64,000 bases of DNA from assembly GCA_036245525.1 (NCBI GenBank), contig BTPG01000002.1:126288950-126352949 (forward strand), given 5' to 3'. A program made the position numbers and the translations under genes. The notes under the pieces are model-generated. The model had not been told where the DNA came from and made no database searches. It saw only the letters and a program-made list of their open reading frames with translations. Source of the stretch: Semisulcospira habei. Taxonomy: Eukaryota > Mollusca > Gastropoda > Semisulcospiridae. Positions 1-11,293 of this stretch are shown piece by piece. How positions within the stretch are numbered: position 1 is the first letter of the stretch; the number at the start of each line of letters is the position of its first letter.

Positions 1-182
1 TCTCATTTGGAAGGGGCCCCTATCATTTCCAATTCACCTGCTTAGTCTAATCTGAAATGACGTTTTCAGTCTGGCTCCAGTATTTGTTGGCAAGAAGCAT
101 AGATTTGCATGAACTCCTGCAGCTGTAAGGACTCATGAGAGTGCACGTGGAAGAGAGTGGAAGAGAAACTGTATACCCCAGT

Positions 183-277
183 AGCAAAATGTCTTCGGGC
201 CCATGACGGCCACAGTGGGCATGTGTACAGCTGTGCGCGGGCCCACTGCGGCTATTATGGGCCCGGGGACTTTTGCT
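183..277. repeat. Long hairpin element (GGGCCCATGACGG family)
   Basis: Arms 183-220 (AGCAAAATGTCTTCGGGCCC...) and 241-277 (...GGGCCCGGGGACTTTTGCT) pair over about 37 bases with a 20-base loop. A related hairpin lies at 51763-51855, so this is a dispersed foldback repeat. There is no coding content around it in 1-1430. Confidence 0.7.
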
Positions 278-1433
278 GACTTTGCTTTGATCTGCACACA
301 GACCAGAAAGGTGCCTTGATCACTACACTCCATCACAATATGAGGCATCTTATTTACTACATCACTGCTCAATGCTAGCATCACAAGTCTGCAAGTTGGA
401 GGACTTGGCCATCCCTTTCATCTACAAGTGGCGCAGATCTTCATTAGCATGCAAATAAACGATTTTCGGAAATCATGAGTAGGTCAAACTTGCAAGTATT
501 TTGACAAAAATCATTGGATTAAAAGCCTGGACAAACATGCGATATCACATTTTTCTCTGGGCTTTAAATCCACTGTTTTCATAGAACATTGCAGTTTTGA
601 CTTTCTTCTGATTTCCAAAAAATCATCTGTTGAAAAGAGGGAATCCATTTGTGTGGGTGACAGTCTTTAGGTCTGGAGACTTGTTCAGCTTTTCAAAATC
701 CCAGAAAGCTGACTTTCATCCTTTTGATTCAGACGAAACAGTACTTCAGCCACCCCTTTTCATCTGCAGGAGACGTACATTTTTCAACAAGGTCCAACAG
801 CACAGATCACATGTATTGGTGCGAGCGCTCTGCTTACAGTGAAAATGAAGTGTGACATTTCTTGATGTGTAAAGTGGTATGGCTAAATATTTGACTTAGC
901 TGGCAGTGTACTGTGCTTGTGTGCCCTACTGTATAAGAATTCAGAACTGTTTGATGCTTGCTGTGATTCATATACCATTCATTGTTCAGTTGACTGTATT
1001 TCACAGAGCTCTAAATAGCGCAAAATGATGAACACAAAAGGATGTGATGAATGTTCCAGACAAATATGAAGAGTACATGTGGGCCTCAGTACTACACTGT
1101 ATTGCAGAATTAGATGCAACACAGACAGGTCTCTGGCTTGCCAAGTGAGCCAAACTTCCTCAGGTGGATGTTGACCTCTGCTCAGAACATCAAAGACTGA
1201 TATCAGCCTGAGGACCTGTTGCTGACTGCGTGTTTTCTTCATTATCAAATGTAAATTCAGCATGACAATAACATGAATGTAAATGATGGGGTCTGGCTTC
1301 AACCGTCCCCCTGCTGTAGACAGGCGAACAACACACGTATGCAAGAAACATAAGTCTTCATGATTCCCTGCACATTTCTGGGCTCATGTGGATTATGATC
1401 TGACTCTCTTGAGGGCCTCATTTATCTATGACG

Positions 1434-1517
1434 AGCAAAAGAAATACGACATTTTGGGAATCATCGGAAACACTTTAGTGTTTCTGATGATTCCAAAAAT
1501 GTCGCATTTCTTTTGCT
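1434..1517. repeat. Near-perfect 84-bp palindrome
   Basis: The 41-base arm starting AGCAAAAGAAATACGACATT is mirrored after a 2-base centre and ends AATGTCGCATTTCTTTTGCT, with only a few mismatches. No second copy was noticed in the window. It is likely a MITE-type foldback. Confidence 0.75.
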
Positions 1518-1822
1518 TATCAGTATGCTAGTGTGCCTGAGGCAGAGGAGGCTAAACCAGCAGTGAAACAGAGATGGTTCCAGTAACATTGCTTCTTACA
1601 GTTAATCCCTTTGTGCATGCAATCACCAGCACTGCGAACAGTACCGATGGCTGCATGCACAAGTCTCCCATGCACTGCATTGTACTGAGGTTGAACTGTA
1701 CTTCTGTTCGCTTACACTCGCAGTCATAGTTCTATGGCCAGTCACAAGTGTCCCAGGTTTCCTAATGCTAACACTGATTTCACAAGGCAATAATTTTCAA
1801 ATCACGAATGGCATTATTTGTG

Positions 1823-2025
1823 TATAACCCATTACATCCTGAGGCTGATTTTACTTATTGTCTTATGAAGGCTACTTACAGATTAGGAGATGGATCAACC
1901 ATTTTAGTTCAAGGGTGGTGCCGGAATAGCTTGGCACCTGAGGCGCCAAGCAATTCTGGCACCACCCTTGAAATATCATAGTCAAACTAATTTCAAGCAG
2001 TAGAGATCAGGATGAAAAGGGTTAA
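1823..2025. mobile_element. TTAA-type MITE with internal hairpin
   Basis: The element runs from TATAACCCATTACATCCTGA to a GGGTTAA end. The inner hairpin, TTCAAGGGTGGTGCC ... GGCACCACCCTTGAA, spans about 1898-1984. Ends of the form TTAACCC...GGGTTAA with TTAA at the border are typical of piggyBac-superfamily MITEs; that assignment is inference. Confidence 0.65.
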
Positions 2026-2399
2026 ACTCTTTATCCTTTTGACTGTTTGTAACGCTTTTTTGCGAAGTGAATGTCAGCAGGGATCACCTTGGCAAAAAGC
2101 GCTACCGGAAGCCAGAGTTAAGGATTTCACCACAGTTGCATATCTTCTATTTTTGCTTGATTTCTCTTGGTGTCACTGGCTTACTTGAGTAGATCACTTC
2201 ATAGTCAAATTGAAATATTTGGACAGCTTGAGCTTTGGTGCAGGATTTGATTTTCATTATTGGCTGTGTTACTGTTTAGATTTTGTGTGTGTTTATAAAA
2301 AGATTTTATCATTTTGTTGGACATTGATCTTACATGCTGACAGATTTGTTTCCATCATTAGAAAGCTTGCTGAATATGCTGAAAATTTTACCAGAAAAA

Positions 2400-2614
2400 C
2401 TGAACTCCTTACGCCCTGAGGATGAAATTATCAAATTTTTGTAGATATCCTCTAAGGTCTGTATCCCAGTTCTAGAGACAGATCGACCATGATATTTCAA
2501 GGTTGGTGTCAGAATAGCTTGGCACCTGTAGGTGCCAAGCTATTCTGACACCAACCTTGAAATATTATGGTCAGTCCACATCCTGTCGTAGTCTTTCAGG
2601 GCTTTATGGGTTAA
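2400..2614. mobile_element. TTAA-type MITE with a 43-bp-arm hairpin
   Basis: The hairpin arms 2485-2527 and 2530-2572 match at 42 of 43 positions around a 2-base centre. The right border is GGGTTAA at 2608-2614; the left border is unclear. The arms carry the variant GGTTGGTGTCAG, with the complement CTGACACCAACC in the other arm. Confidence 0.65.
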
Positions 2615-3034
2615 ATAAACCTGACCCTCCCTGTCGCGCTGCATGTAAAAGAGCCCTCACGGCAAGTAAATTACACGTAGTGTCTTCACTGCCACCGCAC
2701 GTACATTGTGCATCTAAAATCTGTGTGAATTCAAGCAAAAGAGCTCCAGCCGTCCCATGAATAATAAACACTAAATGCCATACCTGTCCTAGGCACAATT
2801 GCGGGGGCTCATGAGGATCTAAGCCTCTTGCAGTATTGTGGTGTCCATTTTTTCTCGGCAGTAAAGGGGTTAAAAAAAATGGAGGGTTGGGGACTTTATA
2901 GAGGTCAATTTTCTCTGTGTGTTCATAGTATGTTTGGCAAGCTTTAACTTTGTCCATGCTCTGATGCAGCCAGCAGTACTGTAGGCAGCACTAGCGGCTG
3001 CATGCACAGGTGGGCTAAACATGACGTTTACGGT

Positions 3035-3799
3035 TTGTTGGCTCATGTGCGATGGCAAAAGTGAGTCTTATGTATTTGGACCTCATCATCAGTCTGTTGT
3101 CTATAGTCCATGGTAAACTTTAATGTTGTCATTTTTTTCTAAATAGTAATTTCAAGAGACAGACTTCAAACTTGCCCCAAGGATACTTTGTGGCAAAACC
3201 TTTCTATGCATACCTATTTGAGTAATTTTGCTGAAAGGTCAAGGTCACTGTGGGTCGAGCAATAGAAAAAAATTGCATATTTTAAGAATAATTGTCTTTT
3301 CAAATACATCTTATCAAATACGTAAAGCCAAATTTGGTATACAGATACCTGATGATAAGATCTTTCTGCACATACTAAATTGGGCTACCCCGCTCAAAGA
3401 TCAAGGGTCACAAAAGATCAGGATATGCATAAAAATTGCCTTTTTAAAAAATGAAGAAAAAAAAACTATTGATAAAATACAGTTTTTATTGGCACTTTTT
3501 CAGACATTTCACTCAAACTTGGCAGATGATAAGACCCCCCAGTGTATGCTAATTTTGCTGATTGCTCGTAAAAGTCGAGGCTCAAGGGAGGTTGACAAAT
3601 ACGTTTGAAATGCGCATGTTGACAAGACTTAGAATTTTGCAGGTACTACATGGATTGCCATTTGACATTTAAACACCTGCTCAGATGAGTGACCTGTCAG
3701 AAAGGTCAAAGTCACAGAAGTTCATGGTCACATAAGGTGAAATAAATGATGCAGATCAGTCATGCACATGAGCCATGGTGGCTCTGCCTTTCTTGTTGT
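3035..3799 (+). mobile_element. Tandem-core repeat, pearl/HINE-like (copy 1)
   Basis: The copy begins TTGTTGGCTCATGTG...GCAAAAGTGAGTCT and ends CACATGAGCC...TCTGCCTTTCTTGTT. Between lie diverged units with AAAGGTCAAGGTCAC and GATAAGACC...CATACTAA. Other copies are at 9601-15060 (minus), 42745-48994 and 53841-59293. The architecture resembles the pearl elements of bivalves (Helitron-associated), but no 3' CTRR end was checked. It carries no ORF of note. Confidence 0.6.
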
Positions 3800-4033
3800 C
3801 TTTATTGGCTTCACCCGAGCATCGTTTTTTTCAGCAGGGGGTTGCCAAATGAGAATACTCATGCTTTTTTATTCTTTCAAAACCCAACTGATTTGTTTGA
3901 TCCTCAGCAGTTGCTGGGGCTTAAAGCTTGTATATAAATGCCTCATGCGGACAAGAGAATTCGGCTGAGCAATTGAAAAGGAAATGGTTGGGTGAATGGG
4001 TTATAACATTACCACCACAAAAGGGTGAATCAT

Positions 4034-4252
4034 TTAACCCTCTTAACCCCACAGCCGCATTTCATAACTTTCGGGGGGCGATGTCTGACGACTATGTACC
4101 AGTTGTAGGAGATGGATTGATCATGATAATTCAAGGGTAGTGCCAGATCAGCTTGGCGCCTGAAGGTGCCAAGCTCATCTGGCACTACCCTTAAATTATC
4201 ATGATCAATCCATCTCCTGCTGCTGGGTCCTGGGGCTAAAGAAATGGCTTAA
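4034..4252. mobile_element. TTAA-type hairpin MITE (TAGTGCCAGAT subfamily)
   Basis: TTAA is at both ends (4034-4037 and 4249-4252), with TTAACCCTCTTAACCCC at the left and GGGGCTAAAG...TTAA at the right. The hairpin 4107-4218 has ~55-base arms, AGGAGATGGATTGATCATGA... and its complement. Confidence 0.8.
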
Positions 4253-4624
4253 AATGATTCCCTCGTGTGGTGGGGATGCTATGATGAGTTGACTAAGTAA
4301 ATTGATGCAGTAGTCTTGTGTCGGTACTCCCTTGTGCCAAGAGTTTGGCTGGGCAACATACATCAGCAGCATTTTAACACTTTCCAGGCTAAAAATTGTG
4401 TCTTTCTTTGGTCATTTGTGGTAGAGCGTATGTGCATACGTTACACATCAACCTGGCCTACCTGATTTGAGTGTATTGGATGCACCAGGTATAATTCTTT
4501 TTCTAAGAATCAATTTAAAATTTGATCATGAAGCTTTGCTCTCTTGTCACTGCAAATAATTTACCAAAGACATATTTACCAAATCTATGCAGAATAAAAT
4601 AACATTTTCTGAAGAATTGTCAGT

Positions 4625-4834
4625 TTAACCCATTTAGCCCCAACACCCTACAGTGAGAGATGGATTGACCGTGACAATTTAAGGGCAGTGCCAGATGAGC
4701 TTGGCACCTTCAGGCGCCAAGCTCATCTGGCACTTCCCTTGAAGTATCATGGATGAGCCATCTCCTGCAACTGGTACATAATTGTTAGGTAACACCTCCA
4801 ATGGGAAATGTGGTTGTGGGGTTAAATGGGTTAA
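4625..4834. mobile_element. Complete TTAA-type hairpin MITE, 210 bp
   Basis: The ends are TTAACCCATTTAGCCCC and GGGGTTAAATGGGTTAA, imperfect terminal inverted repeats bounded by TTAA. The inner hairpin contains CAGTGCCAGATGAGCTTGGC and GCCAAGCTCATCTGGCACT. This is the clearest full copy of the family in this part of the window. Confidence 0.85.
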
Positions 4835-5937
4835 ACAAGAAAACCATACTTATGGGGAAAAGATATGAAATGGTTGCAATATTCATCCTGATCTCATGTA
4901 TTAATCATGCCAGTTGTAGTTCATGTATACATTACAGTAGGTTTTGTTTGCAAACTTTTTGTTTTTGTTTAGTCTTTGATTTGTTCATTAGAGAGAGAGA
5001 GAATGGCTCAGGGAGAGAAAGAAGGAAAGTGCACAAAATAAACTTTTAAAGGTCATCGTAGCGTATTTTTCCATTCAGCACAGCTAGATCTTCAGGAAAT
5101 CAAATGTATAAATTGCCTTTGGCAGATCCGACTTTCATGATCATTGCAGTAGAATTTGCCTGTTCTCACAAGTAGTCGAGAAGAAGAGTTCCCAGGACCA
5201 TCTAGTCAGGGACATAGAATGCACTGTGATGATCTTAATCAGCAAGCAGCATAAATTCGTATGAGTTCTGCGTACCTGCAGGAGCTCATGTAAATCTATG
5301 CCTCATGCAGATAGAAGTGCTGGATTAGGGACTGGACATAAGTGAATCAGAATGTTTTTGTACAAGTGCCCTCCAATGAGTCGGTGTTAAACTATGCTAA
5401 ACTATGAAAATTTTAAGTAGTTTGTTTTGTCTTTTTATTGTGTTATGAATTCCCAGCAAGCAATGGCCAATGGGCTGACGTCAGCTTGATGGCCATTTAC
5501 GCATGGGGTTGCACATAGAGTTGTTATTTGTATGATTTTTTCTTTGATTAAGACACATTCATATTTTTTGCCATTTTCTTCATACTAGTCAGGATGAAAC
5601 AGAATGTTGAATGTTGTGTAAATAATATTTGTGTGAAAGTTGTGGCTAACTCGCGAGTGTTGGGGTCGCAAAGCCTGTAATATGCTCGAGAATTGTACAT
5701 TACTAAACTTATCTGCACTGCTTGTGTTGTGCAGATTTGTACTGAAAGAAAATGAAGTTTCAAAATGTATTCTGTATCATGTAACAATAGTCTGTATTCT
5801 GTGTATAGTCAGCTTTGTCGCAAGTAAGTCAGAATAACGAGACTGATGTATTTAGGACTTTTGAATGCTCTTTACCTATATTCAAGACTTTGATGCCTGT
5901 CATTTGTGATGGTGTATGTTTGGCCATTGGCGCTTTT
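4835..5937. other. No gene or clear element seen
   Basis: Short open frames only, none with recognisable domain or splice support. A weak foldback with AGCTCATG...CTCATGCAG occurs near 5260-5310. Confidence 0.5.
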
Positions 5938-5943
5938 TAAAAT

Positions 5944-6013
5944 AAACCCCTTTGTGCATGCAGCTACTGGTACTGTAAAATATATTGTTGGATGCATGAA
6001 CAAAGGGGTTACA
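5944..6013. repeat. Short foldback MITE (AACCCCTTTGTGCATGCA family)
   Basis: AACCCCTTTGTGCATGCAGC is mirrored by GATGCATGAACAAAGGGGTT. Related sequences occur near 1603-1670 and 8188-8254. It has TTAACCC-like borders without an intact TTAA pair. Confidence 0.6.
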
Positions 6014-6173
6014 TTGCCAGTGTATTGAGTTTGATGTGTTATTGATGTGTGCCTACTTGTGTAGATCAAAATGATACCAGTACACTTGTTCATTTCTTGT
6101 GAAATGGAATAGTGTTCGTCTCTCATTGTCCATTCTCCCCATAAACTTTCTTACTTCCTTATGTCACCCCACC

Positions 6174-6583
6174 TTAACACACTGAGCCCCAAGCCCTCTG
6201 AATACTGCATTCAGTTCTGGAGACAGATCGACCATGATTATAGTTCAAGGATGGTGCCAGGATAGCATGGTGCTTAACCCATATCATACTGAGGCTACAA
6301 GCTTCAAATTTGTACACTGCCTTATGCAATTGCAAGCTACATTATAGTACTTACAGATAAGGATACAGACCAATGGCTTTAGTTCAAGGCTGGTGCCAGA
6401 CTAGCTTGGCGCCTAGAGGCGCGAAGCTATTCTGGCACTACCCTTGAACTATTTTAGTCAAACTTATTTCACACACTGGTGTATTCCAAATAAGGTTTAA
6501 AAAGACCAAGCTATTCTGGGACCGTCCTTGAGCTATCATGGTCTGTCTTTATCTTGTAATGAGCTAGGGCTCATTGGGCTAAA
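6174..6583. mobile_element. TTAA-type hairpin MITE split by another at its loop
   Basis: The left half (TTAACACACTGAGCCCC ... CAAGGATGGTGCCAGGATAG) stops at 6273 and the right half (AAGCTATTCTGGGACCGTCC ... GGGCTCATTGGGCTAA) resumes at 6501. The break lies at the tip of the hairpin, where a second TTAA element (6274-6500) is inserted. Confidence 0.7.
6274..6500. mobile_element. TTAA-type hairpin MITE nested in another MITE
   Basis: Bounded by TTAA at 6274-6277 and 6497-6500, with TTAACCCATAT and ATAAGGTTTAA ends. The inner hairpin TTCAAGGCTGGTGCCAGACT...CTGGCACTACCCTTGAA spans 6382-6450. Confidence 0.75.
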
Positions 6584-7290
6584 CATTGTACATGTGTTTT
6601 ATATCTTGTGTGCATTTGTGACTGGTGCTTCAAATTTTCTTTTTAAAAAATCCAATTCTTTTTAATGCCGCATTTGTTCACCATCGACTTAACTCCCATG
6701 TATTATACACATACAATGTTTGTACATGTATCATGAACCAATGGACATGTTTTTGTTTTTCATATGATGTCATGATAATTTTGTGTTTTAATCTTATATG
6801 CAGTTGAACCAGCATGATAGAAAGTTTTGATGTTGGTTTTTGGAAACATACACACTTACTCAACAACTCCCACCCTAGAGGTGGATTTAGTTACCATTTA
6901 TTTCTTTAAAGGTTATGTAGCTTAATCTGAAAGCAATAATTTATAAAGATGATGACAATGATGTGCACAGTGCTTGTATCCAGTCAAATTATGTCTGATC
7001 ATGGATAGGTTTGAGAAGAATATGAAGAGCCCATAAAACACTTGGCTAATTTTAACAGCGTTTACTAGATAGTAAGTTTCAGAATCATTACTTTTTAACT
7101 TGCTTGCAAAATGTTCATGATGTGTACTAAACTGAATTTAGCGTAGTCCTCATCTGAGGCACAGATGAAATGGGCAGATCTTACAATGTATTTGAGACTT
7201 AGGCTGAACAAAGCCACTAGTAACACTAAACAGTGGCCGCAAGCACAAGGGTGTTAAGATTGTATTGATTAAATCATAGGCGCCCGGTTA
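6584..7290. other. No gene or clear element seen
   Basis: AT-rich sequence. Short overlapping frames on both strands show no domain or codon pattern suggesting a gene. Confidence 0.5.
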
Positions 7291-7370
7291 CACTAACTGT
7301 GTAAGTGTTGTATAGCGTTGCCACTGGTAACGCTATACAACCAACGCTATACAACACTTCTGCAGCTAGT
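7291..7370. repeat. Palindrome (GTGTAAGTGTTGTATAGCG family)
   Basis: GTGTAAGTGTTGTATAGCGT is mirrored by ACGCTATACAACACTT, with an extra internal copy of CGCTATACAAC. A related palindrome lies at 53524-53607 (GTGTAAGTGTCATATAG...CTATATGACACTTTCAC). Confidence 0.65.
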
Positions 7371-7539
7371 GATGCAGGGTGCCTTAAATGTGTTAACATT
7401 ATGGTATGAATGATACATTGATGCTCGTACATGGAACTGATGGATGTTGGAACTAGGATGCCATTGGCAGTTTCTGAACACTTTTCCTAAGGAGATAAAT
7501 CAACTACATTTTCTTTTGACTCGTTGTGCACAAGCTACT

Positions 7540-7728
7540 AAATACCCACATTTTGGAGTATCCTCTGAGGACTGCATTACAATTCAGGAGACAGATCGAC
7601 CATGATAGTTCAAGGATGGTGGCAGAATAGCTTGGTGCCTATAGGCGCCAAGCTATTCTGCCACCACCCTTGAACTGTCATGGTCGAGCCCCATTTTAAT
7701 GTGGTGTGTCGCGGGCAGAATGAGTTAA
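7540..7728. mobile_element. TTAA-type hairpin MITE (GTGGCAG variant)
   Basis: Arms 7598-7640 and 7643-7685 pair over ~43 bases. This copy has GGTGGCAGAATAG in one arm and CTATTCTGCCACC in the other; most copies have GGTGCCAGAATAG and CTATTCTGGCACC. It ends near GAGTTAA (7722-7728); the left border is unclear. Confidence 0.65.
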
Positions 7729-8731
7729 CAACCCAGAAGAAAAAAATTTCACTTGTGCCAACTTTTATTTTTAATAACACTTTTGTGGTGAATTGTATCT
7801 TGTAATTAGTTCTCATTTATTTCTATCACACTTCATTCGGTCCAAACAGATAACATTTATCATGGCAAAATAATATAACCCTGTTGTGTCAGTCACCAGA
7901 ACAATTAACCTGTGGAAGCAGTTCTTGGCATTATCCCTGCAGGAATCATGACAAGAGCTGCTACCAACAGCCAAAGGGCTAAAAAGAAAAAGAACTGGTG
8001 GCTGTGTGCCCAAGAGGGTTAACTTTTCTCATTCCTAATGATATGGTGATTGTTGTGCCTGAATCTGTTTGCTAGAAGCAGATGCTTTCAAAGTTTATTT
8101 TAGTTTGACATTTGGTGGTGGCCAGCATGCAGTTGTATATTGTGATCAGATACATTTTGTTATTGAAGTTGTGATTATTTCTTTTACCCCCTTGCACATG
8201 CAATCACAGGTACTACAGTACTGATGGGTGCATGCATACAAGAAAGGGTGAACCCTTCGGCTGTTGGTAGCAATTTTGTTGTCACAGGAATCATCATGAC
8301 AAACACCGCTACAGCAAAAGGGTGAAATCTCTGTTCCACTTCCTTCTGTCGACTTATTTTCAGTTCAGTTTTCTTTTCAACAATAGCAGGACAGTTGGCA
8401 TGAAGTATACAGTTGCAGCAATGGTAGCGTTTCACATTTGATAAACAATGTATGACTGAATTTTACTTGCTCTGTAAACTTTGTCACGTACAAGCCTTTA
8501 TTTTTCAACTAATCTTGTACATTTGTAATAGGTGTATGATTTTTGTTATTATTTATGGTTTTGTATTTGTTTTTTCATGTGAAATGTTTAACCATGAGTA
8601 GGCCTTTTTTCAGCAAAAATTGTGAATGCAGAATGTTCTGCTTATTTTTGTCTTTACATTTTGGGATTGTTTGGGTTTGACTGTTTGATTTTGTCTATTA
8701 AGGGCTGCAAAAATTCTCAGTAAGTGCTGCT

Positions 8732-8823
8732 TTAACCCTTTGCCTGTTGGTAGCGGTTTCAGTCTCGACGATTCCTACAGGAATCATGGCAACTAACACT
8801 CCTACTGACACACAAAGGGTTAC
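8732..8823. mobile_element. Small TTAA-type MITE (CCCTTTGCCTGTTGGTAGCGG)
   Basis: Begins TTAACCCTTTGCCTGTTGG and ends ACACACAAAGGGTTAC, where the last base of TTAA is changed. The CCCTTTG terminal motif is characteristic of piggyBac-type ends in animals as I recall them. Confidence 0.65.
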
Positions 8824-8937
8824 CACTAATGTACAGTCTAGTATAAGTCATACGCTTAACCCAGAAAAACACCCTCTGTTTGAGGTACTGCTCAGACCAA
8901 TGTCAGTCAGCAAGAGGTTAAGATTCTCACCAGGGGT

Positions 8938-9037
8938 CAGTTGCATGAGCGAGCTTAGTCCTGCACCAGCCACTAAGCAAGATAGCAGAGCGCCTTGCTT
9001 AGTGGCTGGTACAGGACTAAGCTCCCTCATGCAACTG
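8938..9037. repeat. 100-bp imperfect palindrome
   Basis: Arm 8938-8980 (CAGTTGCATGAGCGAGCTTA...) and arm 8995-9037 (...TAAGCTCCCTCATGCAACTG) pair over ~43 bases with a 14-base loop. No other copy was noticed here. Confidence 0.7.
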
Positions 9038-9600
9038 GCTGCTGTTCCTGCTACTGCACAGGTTTATATTGATCTGCCTTTTGCAGAGCCATGAACTTCC
9101 TCAAAGTGAGGAACAGCTGAGGAAGATATCATTAAGCAAAAGGCATAATGTCTTATCAGTGCCAGTGTGGCTGCAGAGGCTCGTGTGAATCTGCGTCTCT
9201 TGCAGTGGAAGAGGTCGGATGAGGGACTGCTATGTACACAGCTAAGTTGCTTGACCATATGCTGTCAGCCTATGCCAAGTGTCATTGACTCATTGTGTGT
9301 ATGTGAGTGAAGTGTGAAGATTCTGTCTTTAGGTTCAACTCTTTCTGCAATAGGAAAGTTTCCATCATGTTGTACATTTTTCCATGAAAGAATTAAATAT
9401 TCTGAAAACTCTTTAGTGTGTTTGTCTCTGTGTGAGTGTGTGTGCATTTGTATCAAAATGTGTTTGTGTGAGACAGTTCATGTATATGCATGTAATGAGC
9501 AAAATTGATGGATGGATCGATCAAAGAAGGAAAGTGCAGGTATACATGTCTGTCCCAGAGCCTGTTCTTGAGAACAAAACTTGACTTTAAAACCAGGTTA

Positions 9601-10859
9601 ACAAGAAAGGCAAGCCCTTAGGCTCGTGTATGACTGATTCACGTATGTGTGACCTTTGTGACAATAAGGGCTAGCTTCTGCACCAGTGAAATGCATGTTT
9701 TCTCAAAATTTAAGCATTTTTCGCACATCCATCAACCTTCGTTTGCGATGTTTCAACTAAATTAGTATGCGTAGAAATGTCTTGCCATCAGCAACCTTCA
9801 TGCCAAATTTAATTGAAAACTTTGGTAAGAATTGTGATTAGCAAAATTGACATTTTTCACACATTTACTGACGCTCTTCTGACCCTTGGCCTTTCCAAGG
9901 GGTCATTCAAATTAGTATGCATAGATAGGTCTTACCATTAGGTATCTCTGTACCAAGTTTGGGTTTGAAGTTGAAAATAGTATTTTAAAGAAAAACATGT
10001 TTCGTCAAAAATATGGCTGTTTTGAACCTATTGTTGGATCATCCCATGACACTTGAAGTGCTATGTGATGAATCAACTAAATTAGTATGCATAGGAAGGT
10101 CTTATCGTCCGTTAGCTTTGTGCCAAGTTTGATTAAAAGATTTGCAAAACTGTTGATAAAACTACAATTTTATTTTTTTTAAATTGGCATTTTACACACA
10201 TTTAACGACCTCTTGACCTTTGTGACCCTTGACCTTTCCGAGGGGGAGATTAGTATGTAAAGATAGGCCTTACCATCAGGTATCTCTGTACCAAATCTGG
10301 TTTGTACCGCTGTGAGATGGCTTTAGTCGCCTGCTTGGCGTTAAACCCCCAAAACTAAACTGGGTTTGAAGCTGTGAATAGTATTTGAGAACAAAAATCT
10401 TTTGTCAAAATATGCCTATTTTTGACCTCTTTCTTGATCTCTTTTGACCCTTGACCTTTCTTAGTGGTCAACCAAAATAGTATGCATTGAAAGGTCTTAC
10501 CATCAGGTATCTTTGTACCAAGTTTGGGTTTGAAGTTGTCGATATTATTTGAGATTTTTTTTTTTCAAAATGAGGTTTCTGTCGTGCCTGGACTCGAACA
10601 GACAATAAAGTTGTATTGTATTGTATTGTATTGTATTGTATTGTTTAAAAAAAAAAAAAAACTATGTCCTGATCCCCTGTGATCTTGACCTTTACAGACG
10701 TCACTGAAATTGGTATGTTTAGAAAGGTCTTGCCACAAAGTATCCTTTGGCCAAGTTTGAAGACTGTGGATTGAGTAGTCTCCAAGAAAATGCCAACGTT
10801 ATAGTTTAATTACCATGAACGCCGGACGACAGCAGACACTGGATGGACGACGGATAGAT
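9601..10859 (-). mobile_element. Tandem-core repeat, minus orientation (copy 2, main part)
   Basis: It opens ACAAGAAAGGCAAGCCC, the complement of the GCCTTTCTTGT end of copies 3 and 4, and runs through several units with TGACCCTTGACCTTTC and GGTATCTCTGTACCAAGTTT. It continues into the GACGACGGA border, where an L2-like LINE is inserted. The rest of the repeat lies at 15005-15060. A small foreign piece at 10301-10372 (GCGTTAAACCCCCAAAACTA) and an (ATTGT)n tail at 10613-10645 interrupt it. Confidence 0.7.
10613..10645. repeat. (ATTGT)n pentanucleotide microsatellite
   Basis: Repeated TTGTA/ATTGT follows CAGACAATAAAG, like the 3' tail of an inserted SINE or LINE, and is followed by a poly-A run at 10651-10662. 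Confidence 0.7.
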
Positions 10860-11293
10860 CTGTTGCTTGGTTGTTGTTCGTGTTCCTACCGTCCTATAGG
10901 TTTTTACGTGTGCTGCCCCAAATTTGTCATCTCCTGTCGACATCTCGCCCTCCCCACTTTCGATCTCTCCGCTGACCGACCGGGATTGTCCGCTTGTAAA
11001 TTTTTCCCCTGTATCCTTTCTGCCCCGTTTCAGTGTTGGTTGGGCGTATTATCAGCGTCGCAACCCTACCACAGTGCACTCACACACACACACCGGCACA
11101 CACACACACACACACCATCACACACATACACACACACACCTACTGTACTTGATCTCCCTTGCGTTTTCATCAGGTCGCTCCCCTACCACACCGCTCATAC
11201 ACACACCGATACACGCACACACACACACACACTCTTACCCACACCCTACTGCACCCTCCTCCCGTCTTTCTCTTTCTTGTCCTCACAAACAAT

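Noticed and set aside
630..842. 70-codon frame near the left end
   Set aside because: No recognisable domain, splice context or neighbouring exon; indistinguishable from chance.
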